Positions 33,048 to 41,173 of a DNA stretch of 55,174 nucleotides are shown in pieces. The stretch comes from JAAUTS01 sp038250235 (GTDB lineage: Bacteria > Verrucomicrobiota > Verrucomicrobiia > Methylacidiphilales > JAAUTS01): contig JBBSCO010000014.1 in assembly GCA_038250235.1 (NCBI GenBank), forward strand, positions 1 through 55,174, given 5' to 3'. The notes under the pieces were generated by a model, which did not search any database, was not told the DNA's origin, and worked only from the letters and a program-made list of their open reading frames with translations. The stretch's first letter is position 1. Every line of letters starts with the position of its first letter. The position numbers and the translations under genes were made by a program.

Positions 33048-33734
33048 TTACTTCACGCAATTGTAGATGGAAATCAGACCACTTTTGGACTCGATCCGGG
33101 CCGCAGGAAAGGTGGTGTCGGTCTTTTTTTCCAGTTTGGTCAGCCATTCCTGTTTCCCAGCACCTTTGGAAACAAAAAGGATCTCCCGTGCCTGGTAAAA
33201 AAGCCTGTAGGTCATGGTCAACCTCGTGCTGTCCATCTGGGGAACCCAGTTCGAGGTAGTATAATGTTCGGCTGCTTCCAGGGCCTTGGTTCCTGGAAAG
33301 AGCGATGCGGTATGCCCGTCGTTGCCCACGCCCAGCAGCACCAGATCAAAACGGGGGGGGTGTCCCAGTTCTTTGTTAAGCCGCTTGTGGTAATCGGTGG
33401 CGGCCTCCTCGGGTTTGCTTAGCTCAGTGCGCCAGCGCTCCAGCCGGATTTTGTGGGGATAAAAGGATTCATAAATCATCCGATAATTGCTGTCTTTGTG
33501 GTCGGAAGGAACCCAGCGTTCATCCCCGATATACAAGACGGTGGAAGACCAGGGCCATTCGGTGGCAGCAATCGCTTTGTAAAAACTTTCCGGACTGGAG
33601 CCTCCCGAAAGGGCCACATAGAAGGTGCCGCGGGCGTTGAGGGCCTCTGTCCCGGTTTCCTGCCACTTTTTGATGAGTGCCTCGATCCATTGCTCTTCCG
33701 ATTCAAATTTGAAGTGGTTCATGGGTGACAACAT
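33048..33734 (-). CDS. pgl: 6-phosphogluconolactonase
   Basis: About 228 residues of the DevB/SOL type. Motifs: FYVALSGGSSPESFYKAI, LYIGDERWVPSDHKDSNYRM, and the catalytic LLGVGNDGHTASLFPG. It hydrolyses the product of Zwf. The frame stays open far upstream (to 34037), but that part is antisense to ppk2 and meaningless. The ATG at 33734 is favoured by a GAGG a few bases before it; the ATG at 33722 is the alternative. Its start region overlaps the leader of the divergent ppk2. Confidence 0.95.
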   Translation of the reverse strand: MLSPMNHFKFESEEQWIEALIKKWQETGTEALNARGTFYVALSGGSSPESFYKAIAATEWPWSSTVLYIGDERWVPSDHKDSNYRMIYESFYPHKIRLERWRTELSKPEEAATDYHKRLNKELGHPPRFDLVLLGVGNDGHTASLFPGTKALEAAEHYTTSNWVPQMDSTRLTMTYRLFYQAREILFVSKGAGKQEWLTKLEKKTDTTFPAARIESKSGLISIYNCVK

Positions 33735-33816
33735 GAACCTCAAAATCCGCAGCTTAGGCAAGGAAAAATTAACTCTCTTTTCTGCTTCCCACCCGTGGGT
33801 AAACGAGTTAGAGACA

Positions 33817-34554
33817 ATGCCCATGGGTCTTCTAGACGATCTCGATCTGAGCAAACAAATCCAGGAAAAATCGGAGTACAAGGACAAACTCCAAAAATAC
33901 CAGTTGGAGGTCCTGTTGCTGCAGCGGCGTCTGTTGGAGTCGAAGCAAAACCTGATCATGATCTTTGAGGGTCCGGATGCTGCCGGCAAAGGAGGCGTGA
34001 TCAAACGGTCGATCGAACATCTCGACCCCCGCCACATCCGTGTTTATTCCACGGTGAAGCCCTCAGAGGATGAACTGCGCCACCACTATCTCTGGCGTTT
34101 TTGGACCAAAGTGCCGGCCCAGGGCGAAATCGCCATTTTTGACCGCAGTTGGTACGGACGTGTGCTGGTGGAGCGGGTGGAGGGATTTGCTTCCAAGATT
34201 GAGTGGAAACGGGCGTATGAGGAAATCAACAATTGGGAGAAGAATTTGGCAGACAACGGCTCTTTCATCCTCAAGTTTTATCTGCATATCACTAAAGAAG
34301 AGCAATTGGAACGGTTTAAAAAACGTGAACAGGATCCTTACAAGCGCTGGAAGATCAATGACGAAGACTGGCGCAACCGGGAAAAATGGTTGCAGCATAA
34401 CGAGGCGGCGGAAGAAATGTTCGAAAAAACATCCCAGGCCTATGCACCTTGGAATTTGATTGAGGGGAATTTCAAATGGCATGCCCGCACCAAGGTTTTG
34501 AGGCTGATCAACAAGGCGCTGGAGGCGGGCCTGGTCAAATCAAAACCTGTCTAA
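33817..34554 (+). CDS. Polyphosphate kinase 2 family phosphotransferase
   Basis: About 245 residues in a P-loop kinase fold: Walker A FEGPDAAGKGG near residue 49, the DRSWYGR lid-proximal block, then NNWEKNLADNG and KFYLHITKEEQLERFKKRE. PPK2 enzymes move phosphate between polyphosphate and nucleotides; whether this one prefers NDP or NMP cannot be read from sequence. The ATG at 33817 gives the normal family start (MPMGLLDDLDLS); an ATG at 33733, preceded by GGGTGA, would add 28 residues and overlap the start of pgl. The stop overlaps the start of the thioesterase (TAATG). Confidence 0.92.
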   Translation: MPMGLLDDLDLSKQIQEKSEYKDKLQKYQLEVLLLQRRLLESKQNLIMIFEGPDAAGKGGVIKRSIEHLDPRHIRVYSTVKPSEDELRHHYLWRFWTKVPAQGEIAIFDRSWYGRVLVERVEGFASKIEWKRAYEEINNWEKNLADNGSFILKFYLHITKEEQLERFKKREQDPYKRWKINDEDWRNREKWLQHNEAAEEMFEKTSQAYAPWNLIEGNFKWHARTKVLRLINKALEAGLVKSKPV

Positions 34555-34994
34555 TGAAGAGCATGAGCTCATCATTACCAGAGCGTCCGGAGTGGACCAC
34601 CCTGATCAAGGTTTATTTTTATGATACCGACGCGGGAGGTGTCGTTCACAATGTGGCCTATCTTCGTATCATCGAACAGGCCCGTTCGGATTTTGCAGAG
34701 TACCTTGGTTGGAAACTTGGTGATATGTCCGGCGAGGGTGATTGTCCTGTGGTATCCCGCACGGAAATCGACTACCTCAAGCCGGCACGATTGGGGGATA
34801 CCCTGCGGATTCAGGTCAGATTGACCGGCATGGAAAGGGTCCGCTTTCACTTGGAATTTGCCATCCTGCGGGATTCTGACGGGGCTCTTTTGGCCAGGGT
34901 CAAACAAGTCATGGTTCCCGTTTCATTAAAAACGATGAAGCCTGTGGCGCTCAGAAAAGATTGGCGCGAACGCTGGCCGGAACTGGTCTCTTGA
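34554..34994 (+). CDS. Acyl-CoA thioesterase, 4HBT/YbgC-like
   Basis: About 146 residues of a single hotdog fold. The 4-hydroxybenzoyl-CoA thioesterase signature is clear: VYFYDTDAGGVVHNVAYLRIIEQAR, with the catalytic Asp and the HNVAYL motif, then TEIDYLKPARLGDTL. It hydrolyses short acyl-CoA or acyl-ACP thioesters. YbgC homologues often accompany tol-pal genes, but none is next to it. It is translationally coupled to ppk2. An ATG at 34563 is an alternative start. Confidence 0.9.
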   Translation: MKSMSSSLPERPEWTTLIKVYFYDTDAGGVVHNVAYLRIIEQARSDFAEYLGWKLGDMSGEGDCPVVSRTEIDYLKPARLGDTLRIQVRLTGMERVRFHLEFAILRDSDGALLARVKQVMVPVSLKTMKPVALRKDWRERWPELVS

Positions 34995-35069
34995 GGAAAG
35001 AACAGGGATCTGTTTTAGCCCTGATCGCAGAAAGTTTTTTTGTCAGTGAAAATGCCCCGCTAAAAGGCC

Positions 35070-35450
35070 CTAAATATGCCTGGAATCCGCTTCATCTTTT
35101 TTGGCGTAGCCGGTTTCCTGCCGCTGGTGGTTGACTTCGTTTTTCTTCAGGTAAGCCTGGAAGACATCTTCGGAGGTCATACCAAGGCACTGGGCGATGG
35201 AGATGAGGAAATGGAACAGGTCGATGACTTCCACCTTGGCGTTCTGTTCATCGAATTTCTGATATTTCGCCCACCATTTCCAGGGAACACTGTCGATCAG
35301 TTCAGCCATTTCCTGGCTCATGGCGCGCGTATAGTTGAGGATCCATTTGGCTTTTTCTTCCTCGGTCAGGTTGTCCAGATCGACTCCGATCCGTTTGTTC
35401 AGTACTGCCTGGAGGCGGAAAATTTCTTCCAATTTATCGGGTGTGCTCAT
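35070..35450 (-). CDS. Dimeric dUTPase / all-alpha NTP pyrophosphohydrolase
   Basis: 126 residues, nearly all alpha-helical. The metal-binding acidic motifs of dimeric dUTPases are visible: YTRAMSQEMAELIDSVPWKWW and, one helix later, KVEVIDLFHFLISIAQ. These hydrolyse dUTP (or a related NTP) to the monophosphate and keep uracil out of DNA. They are frequent in phages as well as in bacteria, but nothing here suggests a prophage. It stands alone, divergent from trxB. Confidence 0.85.
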   Translation of the reverse strand: MSTPDKLEEIFRLQAVLNKRIGVDLDNLTEEEKAKWILNYTRAMSQEMAELIDSVPWKWWAKYQKFDEQNAKVEVIDLFHFLISIAQCLGMTSEDVFQAYLKKNEVNHQRQETGYAKKDEADSRHI

Positions 35451-35567
35451 TCCCTAGTTGTGAAGGAGGGAGGCGGCTGAATCAATAGGAAAAACAGGGC
35501 TTTTCTCTTTGCCCGGGCAATGTAGGAACTTGCCTTACTTCCTTGTTGCCGCTTAATTGACTGTCTT

Positions 35568-36494
35568 ATGGAAGATGTTGTCATTATCGGCTCGGGATGT
35601 GCGGGATGGACTGCCGCTGTGTATACGGCCCGGGCGGGCTTGAAGCCGCTCCTAATCACCGGAGTTCAGCCCGGCGGATTACTTACCACGACAACGGTTG
35701 TCGAGAACTATCCCGGGTTCAGCAAAGGTATCGACGGCAACCAATTGATGATGGAGATGCAGGAGCAGGCCGCCCGTTTTGGAACCCGCGTGGAGTACAT
35801 GAGCAAGGTCGAATCCGTGGATCTGAAACAGAGGCCTTTCAAAATCGTGTATGACGGTAAAACGGTGGAATCCAAAACATTGATCATTGCCACCGGGGCG
35901 GGTCATCGTCACCTGGATGTGCCGGGGGAGCATGAATTGGAAAACAAGGGGGTAACCTATTGTGCGACTTGTGATGGAGCTCTGCCTATATTCAGGAACA
36001 AGCCCCTCGTTGTGGTTGGAGGTGGAGACTCCGCCTGTGAGGAAGCGATGTATCTGACCCGCTTTGGTTCGGAAGTGTATCTGATCCACCGCCGTGATGA
36101 ACTTAGGGCCTCCAAAATCATGGCGCAACGGGCACTGTCCAATCCCAAAATCAAGCCCGTCTGGGATTCAGTGGTGGAAGAGGTGCTGGATGTTTCCACG
36201 GATACCGTCACCGGAGTCAGGATCAAAAACCTGAAAACCGGTGAGTCAAGTATATTGGATTGTGCGGGAGTTTTTGTGGCCGTCGGGCATATTCCCAACA
36301 CCCAGCTTTTTCAGGGTCAGATCGACATCGAGGACTCTGGCTACGTCAAACGTTACGAAGGAAGCCGTACCAATGTGGAAGGGGTCTTTGTGTCGGGTGA
36401 TTGTGCGGACTCCGTTTACCGCCAGGCCGTCACGGCGGCAGGAATGGGTTGTATGGCGGCCATTGACGCCGAACGCTATCTGGCCTCGGTCTGA
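35568..36494 (+). CDS. trxB: Thioredoxin reductase
   Basis: 308 residues of the low-molecular-weight type. FAD-binding IIGSGCAGWTAAVYTARAG at the start, the redox-active CATCD (C132 and C135), the NADPH-binding VVVGGGDSACEEAMYLTR, and the closing GVFVSGDCADSVYRQAVTAAGMG. It reduces thioredoxin with NADPH. The first Gly-rich loop has a Cys and Trp where Pro and Tyr are usual (GSGPAGYTAA), a conservative oddity. No trxA is adjacent. Confidence 0.96.
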   Translation: MEDVVIIGSGCAGWTAAVYTARAGLKPLLITGVQPGGLLTTTTVVENYPGFSKGIDGNQLMMEMQEQAARFGTRVEYMSKVESVDLKQRPFKIVYDGKTVESKTLIIATGAGHRHLDVPGEHELENKGVTYCATCDGALPIFRNKPLVVVGGGDSACEEAMYLTRFGSEVYLIHRRDELRASKIMAQRALSNPKIKPVWDSVVEEVLDVSTDTVTGVRIKNLKTGESSILDCAGVFVAVGHIPNTQLFQGQIDIEDSGYVKRYEGSRTNVEGVFVSGDCADSVYRQAVTAAGMGCMAAIDAERYLASV

Positions 36495-36501
36495 GCCATT
36501 T

Positions 36502-36529
36502 AGTTTAAGTTGGAAGTTGAAGTTTAAAC
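36502..36529 (+). repeat. Seven-base tandem repeat patch (AGTTTAA type)
   Basis: AGTTTAA, GTTGGAA, GTTGAAG and TTTAAAC follow one another with exact spacing; AAGTT recurs every seven bases. AAGTTTAA here and TTAAACTT about 20 bases on form an inverted repeat in the gap between the convergent trxB and TPR genes, so the patch may also act as a weak terminator. Confidence 0.6.
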
Positions 36530-36562
36530 TGGGGCGAAATCGCTTAAACTTTACACTGTAAC

Positions 36563-37192
36563 TTATTTTGCAGCGGGTGGCAGGGAGTTCAACATTTCGC
36601 GCGCCTGATTTCCCCCGCCGCTTTCTTCATGGGCCGAAACATAATCGGAGAGGGTTTGGCGTGCGGCCAGGAGATTGTTTTCCTCAAGATAGATGCGGGC
36701 AAGGCCGATGGAGGCCTGACCGGAAAAGGCGTGGGAGGAGCCGGAAGCAAGAAGGCCATTGTAGGCGGCCTTGGCTTCGGCTGTTTTCCCTGCGCTTTCC
36801 AAGGAGACGGCCAGAGCCAATTCAACCGCAGATGCTGCCGGGTGTTTACTGAATTTTTGCAAGAAATCCTGATAGAGCGATACGGCTGCCTCATAGTTTC
36901 CTGAGGAGGTTTCTTGCTGGGCGAGGTCGATGGTGGCAAGCGCGGCGGCAGAACTAACAGGGTAGGTCTGGATGATTTTCTTCCATTCGCCAGCTGTAGC
37001 GGAGCTTGCGTAAAGCTTGAAAGCTTCCTCTTCTTTGGATTGTTTTCCTACCAACCACCAGGTCAGGCCGCAGGCCACGATAAGAAGGGCGATCAGGGCA
37101 AAGACAAGGGGGTAAAGGTTTTTGGTCAGGAAAGCTTCGCCCGAATCCAGGATGCGGGGGTCTTCGAAAGAGAGGGGTTCTTGTTGAGCCAT
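36563..37192 (-). CDS. Membrane-anchored TPR-like protein (YfgM-like)
   Basis: 209 residues: a cytoplasmic start, one membrane helix (about 27-48: LYPLVFALIALLIVACGLTWWLV), then several tetratricopeptide-like helix pairs (GEWKKIIQTYPVSSAAALATI, NYEAAVSLYQDFLQKF, KTAEAKAAYNGLL, NNLLAARQTL). The layout matches YfgM-type ancillary proteins with periplasmic TPRs, which work with the Sec translocon, but sequence identity is not obvious. It is divergent from the two small coiled-coil genes that follow. Confidence 0.7.
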   Translation of the reverse strand: MAQQEPLSFEDPRILDSGEAFLTKNLYPLVFALIALLIVACGLTWWLVGKQSKEEEAFKLYASSATAGEWKKIIQTYPVSSAAALATIDLAQQETSSGNYEAAVSLYQDFLQKFSKHPAASAVELALAVSLESAGKTAEAKAAYNGLLASGSSHAFSGQASIGLARIYLEENNLLAARQTLSDYVSAHEESGGGNQAREMLNSLPPAAK

Positions 37193-37316
37193 AAGATTCC
37201 AATATGGTTAACCTGTCCCGTTGAGGCAAGACGAAAGCAGAAGGGATCTAACGGAAAAAACCGCGGGCTTGTCAGCGAGGCCGGATTTTGGCATGTTGAA
37301 TTGCTTCTTTTTTACC

Positions 37317-37631
37317 ATGAACAAAAGCCAATTCCTTATTCTCAATGTTCTTGCAGTTCTATTTTTGCTTTTGACCGGGGTTCGTTTCCTGTTGGTCAAA
37401 GATCTGGAAAGCAAGAGGTCAACAATCGCACAAGTCCAGGCAGTGGTTTCCCAAGGTCGGGAATCCGAACAAGTTCTCCGTAGAATTATCCTCCGCTTGA
37501 ATCAGTCCGCCCAGCGTGAGCCGGACCTGAGAGATTTGTTGAAACAGTTTAATGTGAAGGTTACAAACTCTCCGGCCCAGGTGCAACCGGCGGCGGCACC
37601 GATTTCTGCCCCCGTGAAACCCAAAAGCTGA
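37317..37631 (+). CDS. Small membrane-anchored coiled-coil protein
   Basis: 104 residues: an N-terminal membrane helix (FLILNVLAVLFLLLTGVRFLLV), a charged coiled coil, and a Pro/Ala-rich tail. No family is recognised. The next gene has the same plan, so the two may be old paralogues or partners of one complex. The start ATG at 37317 puts the membrane helix at the usual place; a frame upstream to 37221 looks non-coding. Confidence 0.6.
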   Translation: MNKSQFLILNVLAVLFLLLTGVRFLLVKDLESKRSTIAQVQAVVSQGRESEQVLRRIILRLNQSAQREPDLRDLLKQFNVKVTNSPAQVQPAAAPISAPVKPKS

Positions 37632-37654
37632 TTGAAACACTGAAAAACTTACCA

Positions 37655-37966
37655 ATGAGCACTCCTGAACTTTCCAAAAACTCCACCCAGTATACGGCCT
37701 TCTGGCCTTTGATCATCATTCTGTCCACGGTTCTGATTATTTCCGGATTCGAGCTGATTAATCTTCTCGGCCAGCGCCAGCAACTACGCCTTGTCTCCTC
37801 CCAATTGGAGAAGCCCGCACAGCAGGCCCAGCTTATCAATGGCACGCTGGGAAAAATGAGCAAAGAGCTTCTTCTGCTTTCCTCAAACAGTGAAGAAGCC
37901 CGAAAAATTGTCCGGGATTTCGGCATCCAGATGCGCCCGCCCGAGGTCCCGGCAGCCAAGAAATAA
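37655..37966 (+). CDS. Small membrane-anchored coiled-coil protein
   Basis: 103 residues: a short polar start, one membrane helix (FWPLIIILSTVLIISGFELI), then a coiled coil rich in Gln, Leu and Ser (LGQRQQLRLVSSQLEKPAQQ) and a short tail ending in Lys. No family is recognised. It starts 24 bases after the preceding small gene, so the pair form an operon. It converges with the hydrolase gene at 38016. Confidence 0.6.
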   Translation: MSTPELSKNSTQYTAFWPLIIILSTVLIISGFELINLLGQRQQLRLVSSQLEKPAQQAQLINGTLGKMSKELLLLSSNSEEARKIVRDFGIQMRPPEVPAAKK

Positions 37967-38015
37967 CCAGCCCTGAGGAGAAAAGTTCCAGCAGAATTTC
38001 CTGGAACTGCGGAGT

Positions 38016-38882
38016 TTAAGAACCATCCGTCGAAGGCCAAACGAACTCCCAGAATTCCCGGCTATTTTCGAGCTTATCCCAGTCAATCCAATGATTGGTG
38101 GAGGGCTGGATGACGAGCTTTCGGGGCTCGTTCATACCCTCATACAGTTTTCCGGCCATCCAAGCGGGTGTAATGGTGTCATCCTCCGCCGCTACAATGG
38201 CCGTCCGTCCGTGGTAATGGCGGATGGCGATGGACGAGTCCCATGTGTCGCGCGTCAATCCTGAGGGAATGATGAAAGCCGGAAAGCGGAGAGCTTTCCA
38301 GAGAAACAGCCTGGCGGCGTCAGACATGCTGGTGAACGGGGTGATGAGGAGAAGCGCTTGTGGTTGGGGTCGGGCCTGAACGGCTGCTTGGACGCTGACT
38401 CCGCTACCCAGGGATTGCCCCACCAGGAACAAAGGCAGATCCGGCCGTTGCAGGGATTTTAGTGCCTTCTCCGCTGCCAGGCCGAGGGTCTTCTGGTTGG
38501 CCTTGCCCCCGCGGAACCCGTAGCCCGGATACTCCAAGACATAAAAATTCCAAAAACGGTTTGGAAAGGCTTTTTCCAGAGTCTGGTTCCAGGCGGTGTA
38601 GCCTAAGGCATTATCGCCATTCCCGTAGAAAAAGACCCAATTGGCACGGGCTTTCGGATGGATTTTTTTGAATCCCTGGTAAGGTTCCTCCGAACTGTCC
38701 CAAATTTCAAACCCCGCTTTGCGCAAGTCTTCCCGGATTCCGCTTTCCAAAACCGGGCGCCCCGTCTCCGGTAATGCACCCGGATACATAAGCAAATCCT
38801 GGCGGAGATACAGCACTCCCAGCAGAGCGAAGTAGCAGGCCAGGCAAGTGAATGCGAACAGCCTCAGGCAGCGAAAAAACAT
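38016..38882 (-). CDS. Alpha/beta hydrolase with N-terminal membrane anchor
   Basis: 288 residues. A signal anchor (LFAFTCLACYFALLGVLYL) leads into an alpha/beta hydrolase fold of the BEM46/ABHD13-like kind. The nucleophile elbow is VGQSLGSG (catalytic Ser), with a plausible acid in VAAEDDTIT and base in STNHWID. The oxyanion strand reads VFFYGNGDN. The substrate is unknown; lipid or peptide esters are possible. It follows the AAA+ ATPase gene on the same strand by 25 bases. Confidence 0.85.
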   Translation of the reverse strand: MFFRCLRLFAFTCLACYFALLGVLYLRQDLLMYPGALPETGRPVLESGIREDLRKAGFEIWDSSEEPYQGFKKIHPKARANWVFFYGNGDNALGYTAWNQTLEKAFPNRFWNFYVLEYPGYGFRGGKANQKTLGLAAEKALKSLQRPDLPLFLVGQSLGSGVSVQAAVQARPQPQALLLITPFTSMSDAARLFLWKALRFPAFIIPSGLTRDTWDSSIAIRHYHGRTAIVAAEDDTITPAWMAGKLYEGMNEPRKLVIQPSTNHWIDWDKLENSREFWEFVWPSTDGS

Positions 38883-38907
38883 GGCGGGAGCTTCCTACGG
38901 AAGAGGA

Positions 38908-40236
38908 TCAGGCCCGGAGATCGCCCTTGATCAACTGCTCACCCAGATCGACGAAGTAGGCCTGGGCCGCATCATCTAGCAACTGGGGGGAAATGTTGAT
39001 CGGAACCTGATGGTAACGGCAGGAATCCACCACCAGATCCAGGATGTCACGCGGCAGACAGCCGCGGAAGGGGCGGCTTTTCGGACGCATATGTTTGGCC
39101 ACAAAATAATCCACCACTTCGTCGCTGTAAGGCACACCTTTTCCTTTGCTGACAATCTGCCAGATTTTTTTGAAATTTTCCTCGCTGGGGTTGTTGATCG
39201 GTATTTTGTAGCGGAGACGCCGGAGGAAGGCTTCGTCCACCAACTGGCGCGGATCGAGATTGGTGGAGATTACGAGGAGTTCATCGAAAGGGATTTGAAT
39301 TTTTACCCCAGTATGCAGGGTAAGATAATCCACCTTCTTTTCCAGGGGCACAATCCAGCGGTTCAGAAGATCCTTGGGATCCATGCGTTGGCGGCCAAAG
39401 TCATCTATCATGAAGCAACCGCCGTTGGCCTTCATTTGGAAGGGGGCTTCGTAGAAGCGCGATTCTTCGTTCCATATCAGATCAAGGGAATTAAGGGTCA
39501 ACTCGCCCCCCACCACAATGACCGGACGGCGGATGAGACGCCAGCGCCGGTCATATTTCTGATGAAGGCGCGCATCATCGGCCGGATCAACTTCTTTATG
39601 GTTATAGTCGTCAAAAAGGCGGATGATCGCGCCGTTGACTTCAATACAATAAGGGATGAAAATGGATCCGCCGAAGGCTTCGACAATTCGTTCTGAGATG
39701 GTGGTTTTGCCGTTGCCGGGAGGTCCGTAGAGGAAGATGGACTGGCCGGAGTTGGTGGCTGGTCCGACTTGGCGAAGAATTTCCTCGTCAAAGACAAGGC
39801 CGTTGAAGGCGGCTGAAAGTTTGCGCTGGTTGACCTGGATGTTCCGGATGCTCTGGGCCTTGACGGCGGCGACATAGGAATGGATCGAGACGGGTGCCGG
39901 TCCGGAGTAAGCGGATTGCTCAAAACATTGTGCGGAACGTTCCCGTCCTGCGTCGGTAATGGCGAGAACATAGGAAATGGCCTGCATATCCCCTTTGATG
40001 ACTTCCAGCAGTTTGGTTTCACGAAGCTGTTCCAAAACAGGTTCAACAATATTGAAATAAGGAAGGTTGAGTTCTGTCGCGATGTCGCCTGCGACCATGA
40101 CACTCCGGCCGCTGATGGCCTTAAGGATCAGGCCTTCAAGCAAAACGGGGTTGATATCCAGCACGTCAAGGCTTTCCGGTTCCGGGGGCAGGAAAAGAGC
40201 TGCTCCGGCAAAGACGTCTTGTTTTATTCCATTCAC
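38908..40236 (-). CDS. AAA+ ATPase of unknown role
   Basis: 442 residues. The N-terminal 130 residues look like a winged-helix region (MVAGDIATELNLPYFNIVEPVL, then KLLEVIKGD). The AAA+ core has Walker A LYGPPGNGKTT, a Walker B-like CFMIDDFGRQRMD, sensor 1 LLVISTNLDP and an arginine-rich FLRRLRYKIPI. Similar ATPases occur as conserved orphans in several phyla, some next to type IV pilus or secretion genes, but none of those is here. It is divergent from the mraZ promoter and heads a two-gene unit with the hydrolase. Confidence 0.85.
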   Translation of the reverse strand: MNGIKQDVFAGAALFLPPEPESLDVLDINPVLLEGLILKAISGRSVMVAGDIATELNLPYFNIVEPVLEQLRETKLLEVIKGDMQAISYVLAITDAGRERSAQCFEQSAYSGPAPVSIHSYVAAVKAQSIRNIQVNQRKLSAAFNGLVFDEEILRQVGPATNSGQSIFLYGPPGNGKTTISERIVEAFGGSIFIPYCIEVNGAIIRLFDDYNHKEVDPADDARLHQKYDRRWRLIRRPVIVVGGELTLNSLDLIWNEESRFYEAPFQMKANGGCFMIDDFGRQRMDPKDLLNRWIVPLEKKVDYLTLHTGVKIQIPFDELLVISTNLDPRQLVDEAFLRRLRYKIPINNPSEENFKKIWQIVSKGKGVPYSDEVVDYFVAKHMRPKSRPFRGCLPRDILDLVVDSCRYHQVPINISPQLLDDAAQAYFVDLGEQLIKGDLRA

Positions 40237-40341
40237 TTGAGCCGTAAGGGTTTAGGGTTGATCTAAAGACCAAGATCAGTTCTGCCAGACTTGATGCCAT
40301 CAGGCAAGATTTAAGCTTTTTTATTTGCACGATTCCTTTGT

Positions 40342-40400
40342 GGAGGGGTACCGGCAAGGGGAATTGGGCAGGAACCGCGCCTCGCCCCTCCCCCTTTTTT
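40342..40400 (+). terminator. Terminator-like hairpin upstream of mraZ with no gene before it
   Basis: GGAGGGG (40342-40348) can pair with CCCCTCC (40385-40391) across a long loop, followed by CCC and TTTTTT. The upstream gene points the other way, so this could end a short leader or regulatory RNA, or be an attenuator before the main promoter. The rest of 40237-40544 holds only promoter-like sequence. Confidence 0.35.
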
Positions 40401-40467
40401 AAGCAGAAGAAAGCGGCGCATGCGCAAATTTGCAAACTCCCTTATTCACAAAGCTTTACGTTCTGAG

Positions 40468-40497
40468 TTGACGTCGGGTGGGAGAATATGGTTTAAA
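40468..40497 (+). promoter_or_regulatory. Candidate promoter of the dcw cluster
   Basis: TTGACG (40468-40473) and TTTAAA (40492-40497) are 18 bases apart. GGGTGGGAG lies just after the -35 box and AAGGGAG after the -10; MraZ proteins bind repeats rich in TGGG, so autoregulation here is plausible though the repeat spacing is not canonical. The mraZ ribosome site is AGGAG at 40532-40536. Confidence 0.45.
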
Positions 40498-40544
40498 AGG
40501 GAGCGTTATGGCTGAAAAGGTTGTAACGTGTAGGAGTTCGTTTC

Positions 40545-40985
40545 ATGTCCGACATCATTAAGCAGGTTTACACCGATGTTTTTGAGCACACTTTTGATGA
40601 AAAAGGACGCCTGACCGTGCCCAAAGAATGGCGTGGAGACGGCTTTGAATTTTTGTTGGATCTCATCCCTTCCACTGAGGGGTGTCTTAAAGTTTACCCT
40701 GGCTCCTACTTTGCTTCAAAAATTCAGCAACTTGCTAGTCATTCCTTCGAAGATCCCCGCCGCAAACAACTGGAAAAGTTGGCCCCTCTCATCCAACGGG
40801 TGAAGATCGACGAGCAGAACCGCATCAGCATCAAAGACAAGCTGCGCAAACAGGGCCCGTTGGGGAAAACCGCCATGCTGGTTGGACGTTTTGATCATTT
40901 TGAGATATGGGATGCCCAGACCTGGAAAGCGGATGCTTCCGAAGATTTGACTTTCGAGAAGGTGATGCGGGAGGCGGGTTTGTGA
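40545..40985 (+). CDS. mraZ: Transcriptional regulator MraZ
   Basis: 146 residues with the two AbrB-like halves of MraZ: VFEHTFDEKGRLTVPKEWRG in the first, IQRVKIDEQNRISIKDKLR in the second, and LVGRFDHFEIWDAQTW near the end. It binds its own promoter and tunes the dcw cluster. Ribosome site AGGAG eight bases before the ATG. First gene of the cluster. Its TGA overlaps a GTG that starts a small gene. Confidence 0.95.
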   Translation: MSDIIKQVYTDVFEHTFDEKGRLTVPKEWRGDGFEFLLDLIPSTEGCLKVYPGSYFASKIQQLASHSFEDPRRKQLEKLAPLIQRVKIDEQNRISIKDKLRKQGPLGKTAMLVGRFDHFEIWDAQTWKADASEDLTFEKVMREAGL

Positions 40986-41173
40986 CTCTGGTTCGTCAGG
41001 CGGAACAACGCCTTGCAGAAAAATTCCTGCAACTGAAATCCGGTTCGATGTCAGCCCTTCACCGTCAGGTGCTCCGCCAGCGGGTTAATCGTTGCTGGGA
41101 TCTTCTCCAGCAACAGCAAAAGCAACAGCAGGCGGATGCCGAAGGCCGGATCAAAGCCGGGCGGCGGGAATGA
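40982..41173 (+). CDS. Small basic Gln-rich protein between mraZ and rsmH
   Basis: 63 codons from GTG 40982, which overlaps the mraZ stop (GTGA). Its own TGA overlaps the rsmH ATG (ATGA). The peptide is helical and charged, with a run of Gln near the C-terminus (DLLQQQQKQQQ). No family is recognised. Both overlaps and the exact fit between two conserved genes suggest it is translated and coupled. It might be a division-linked coiled-coil peptide; this is only inference. Confidence 0.6.
   Translation: MTLVRQAEQRLAEKFLQLKSGSMSALHRQVLRQRVNRCWDLLQQQQKQQQADAEGRIKAGRRE

Noticed and set aside
33735..34037. N-terminal extension of pgl upstream of 33734
   Set aside because: The extension is antisense to ppk2 and unlike any lactonase; a normal-length protein starts at 33734 or 33722.
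40381..40545. Canonical MraZ box array (three or more TGGG repeats at ten-base spacing)
   Set aside because: Only isolated G-rich words are present; spacing does not fit, so it is mentioned only as a possibility in the promoter entry.
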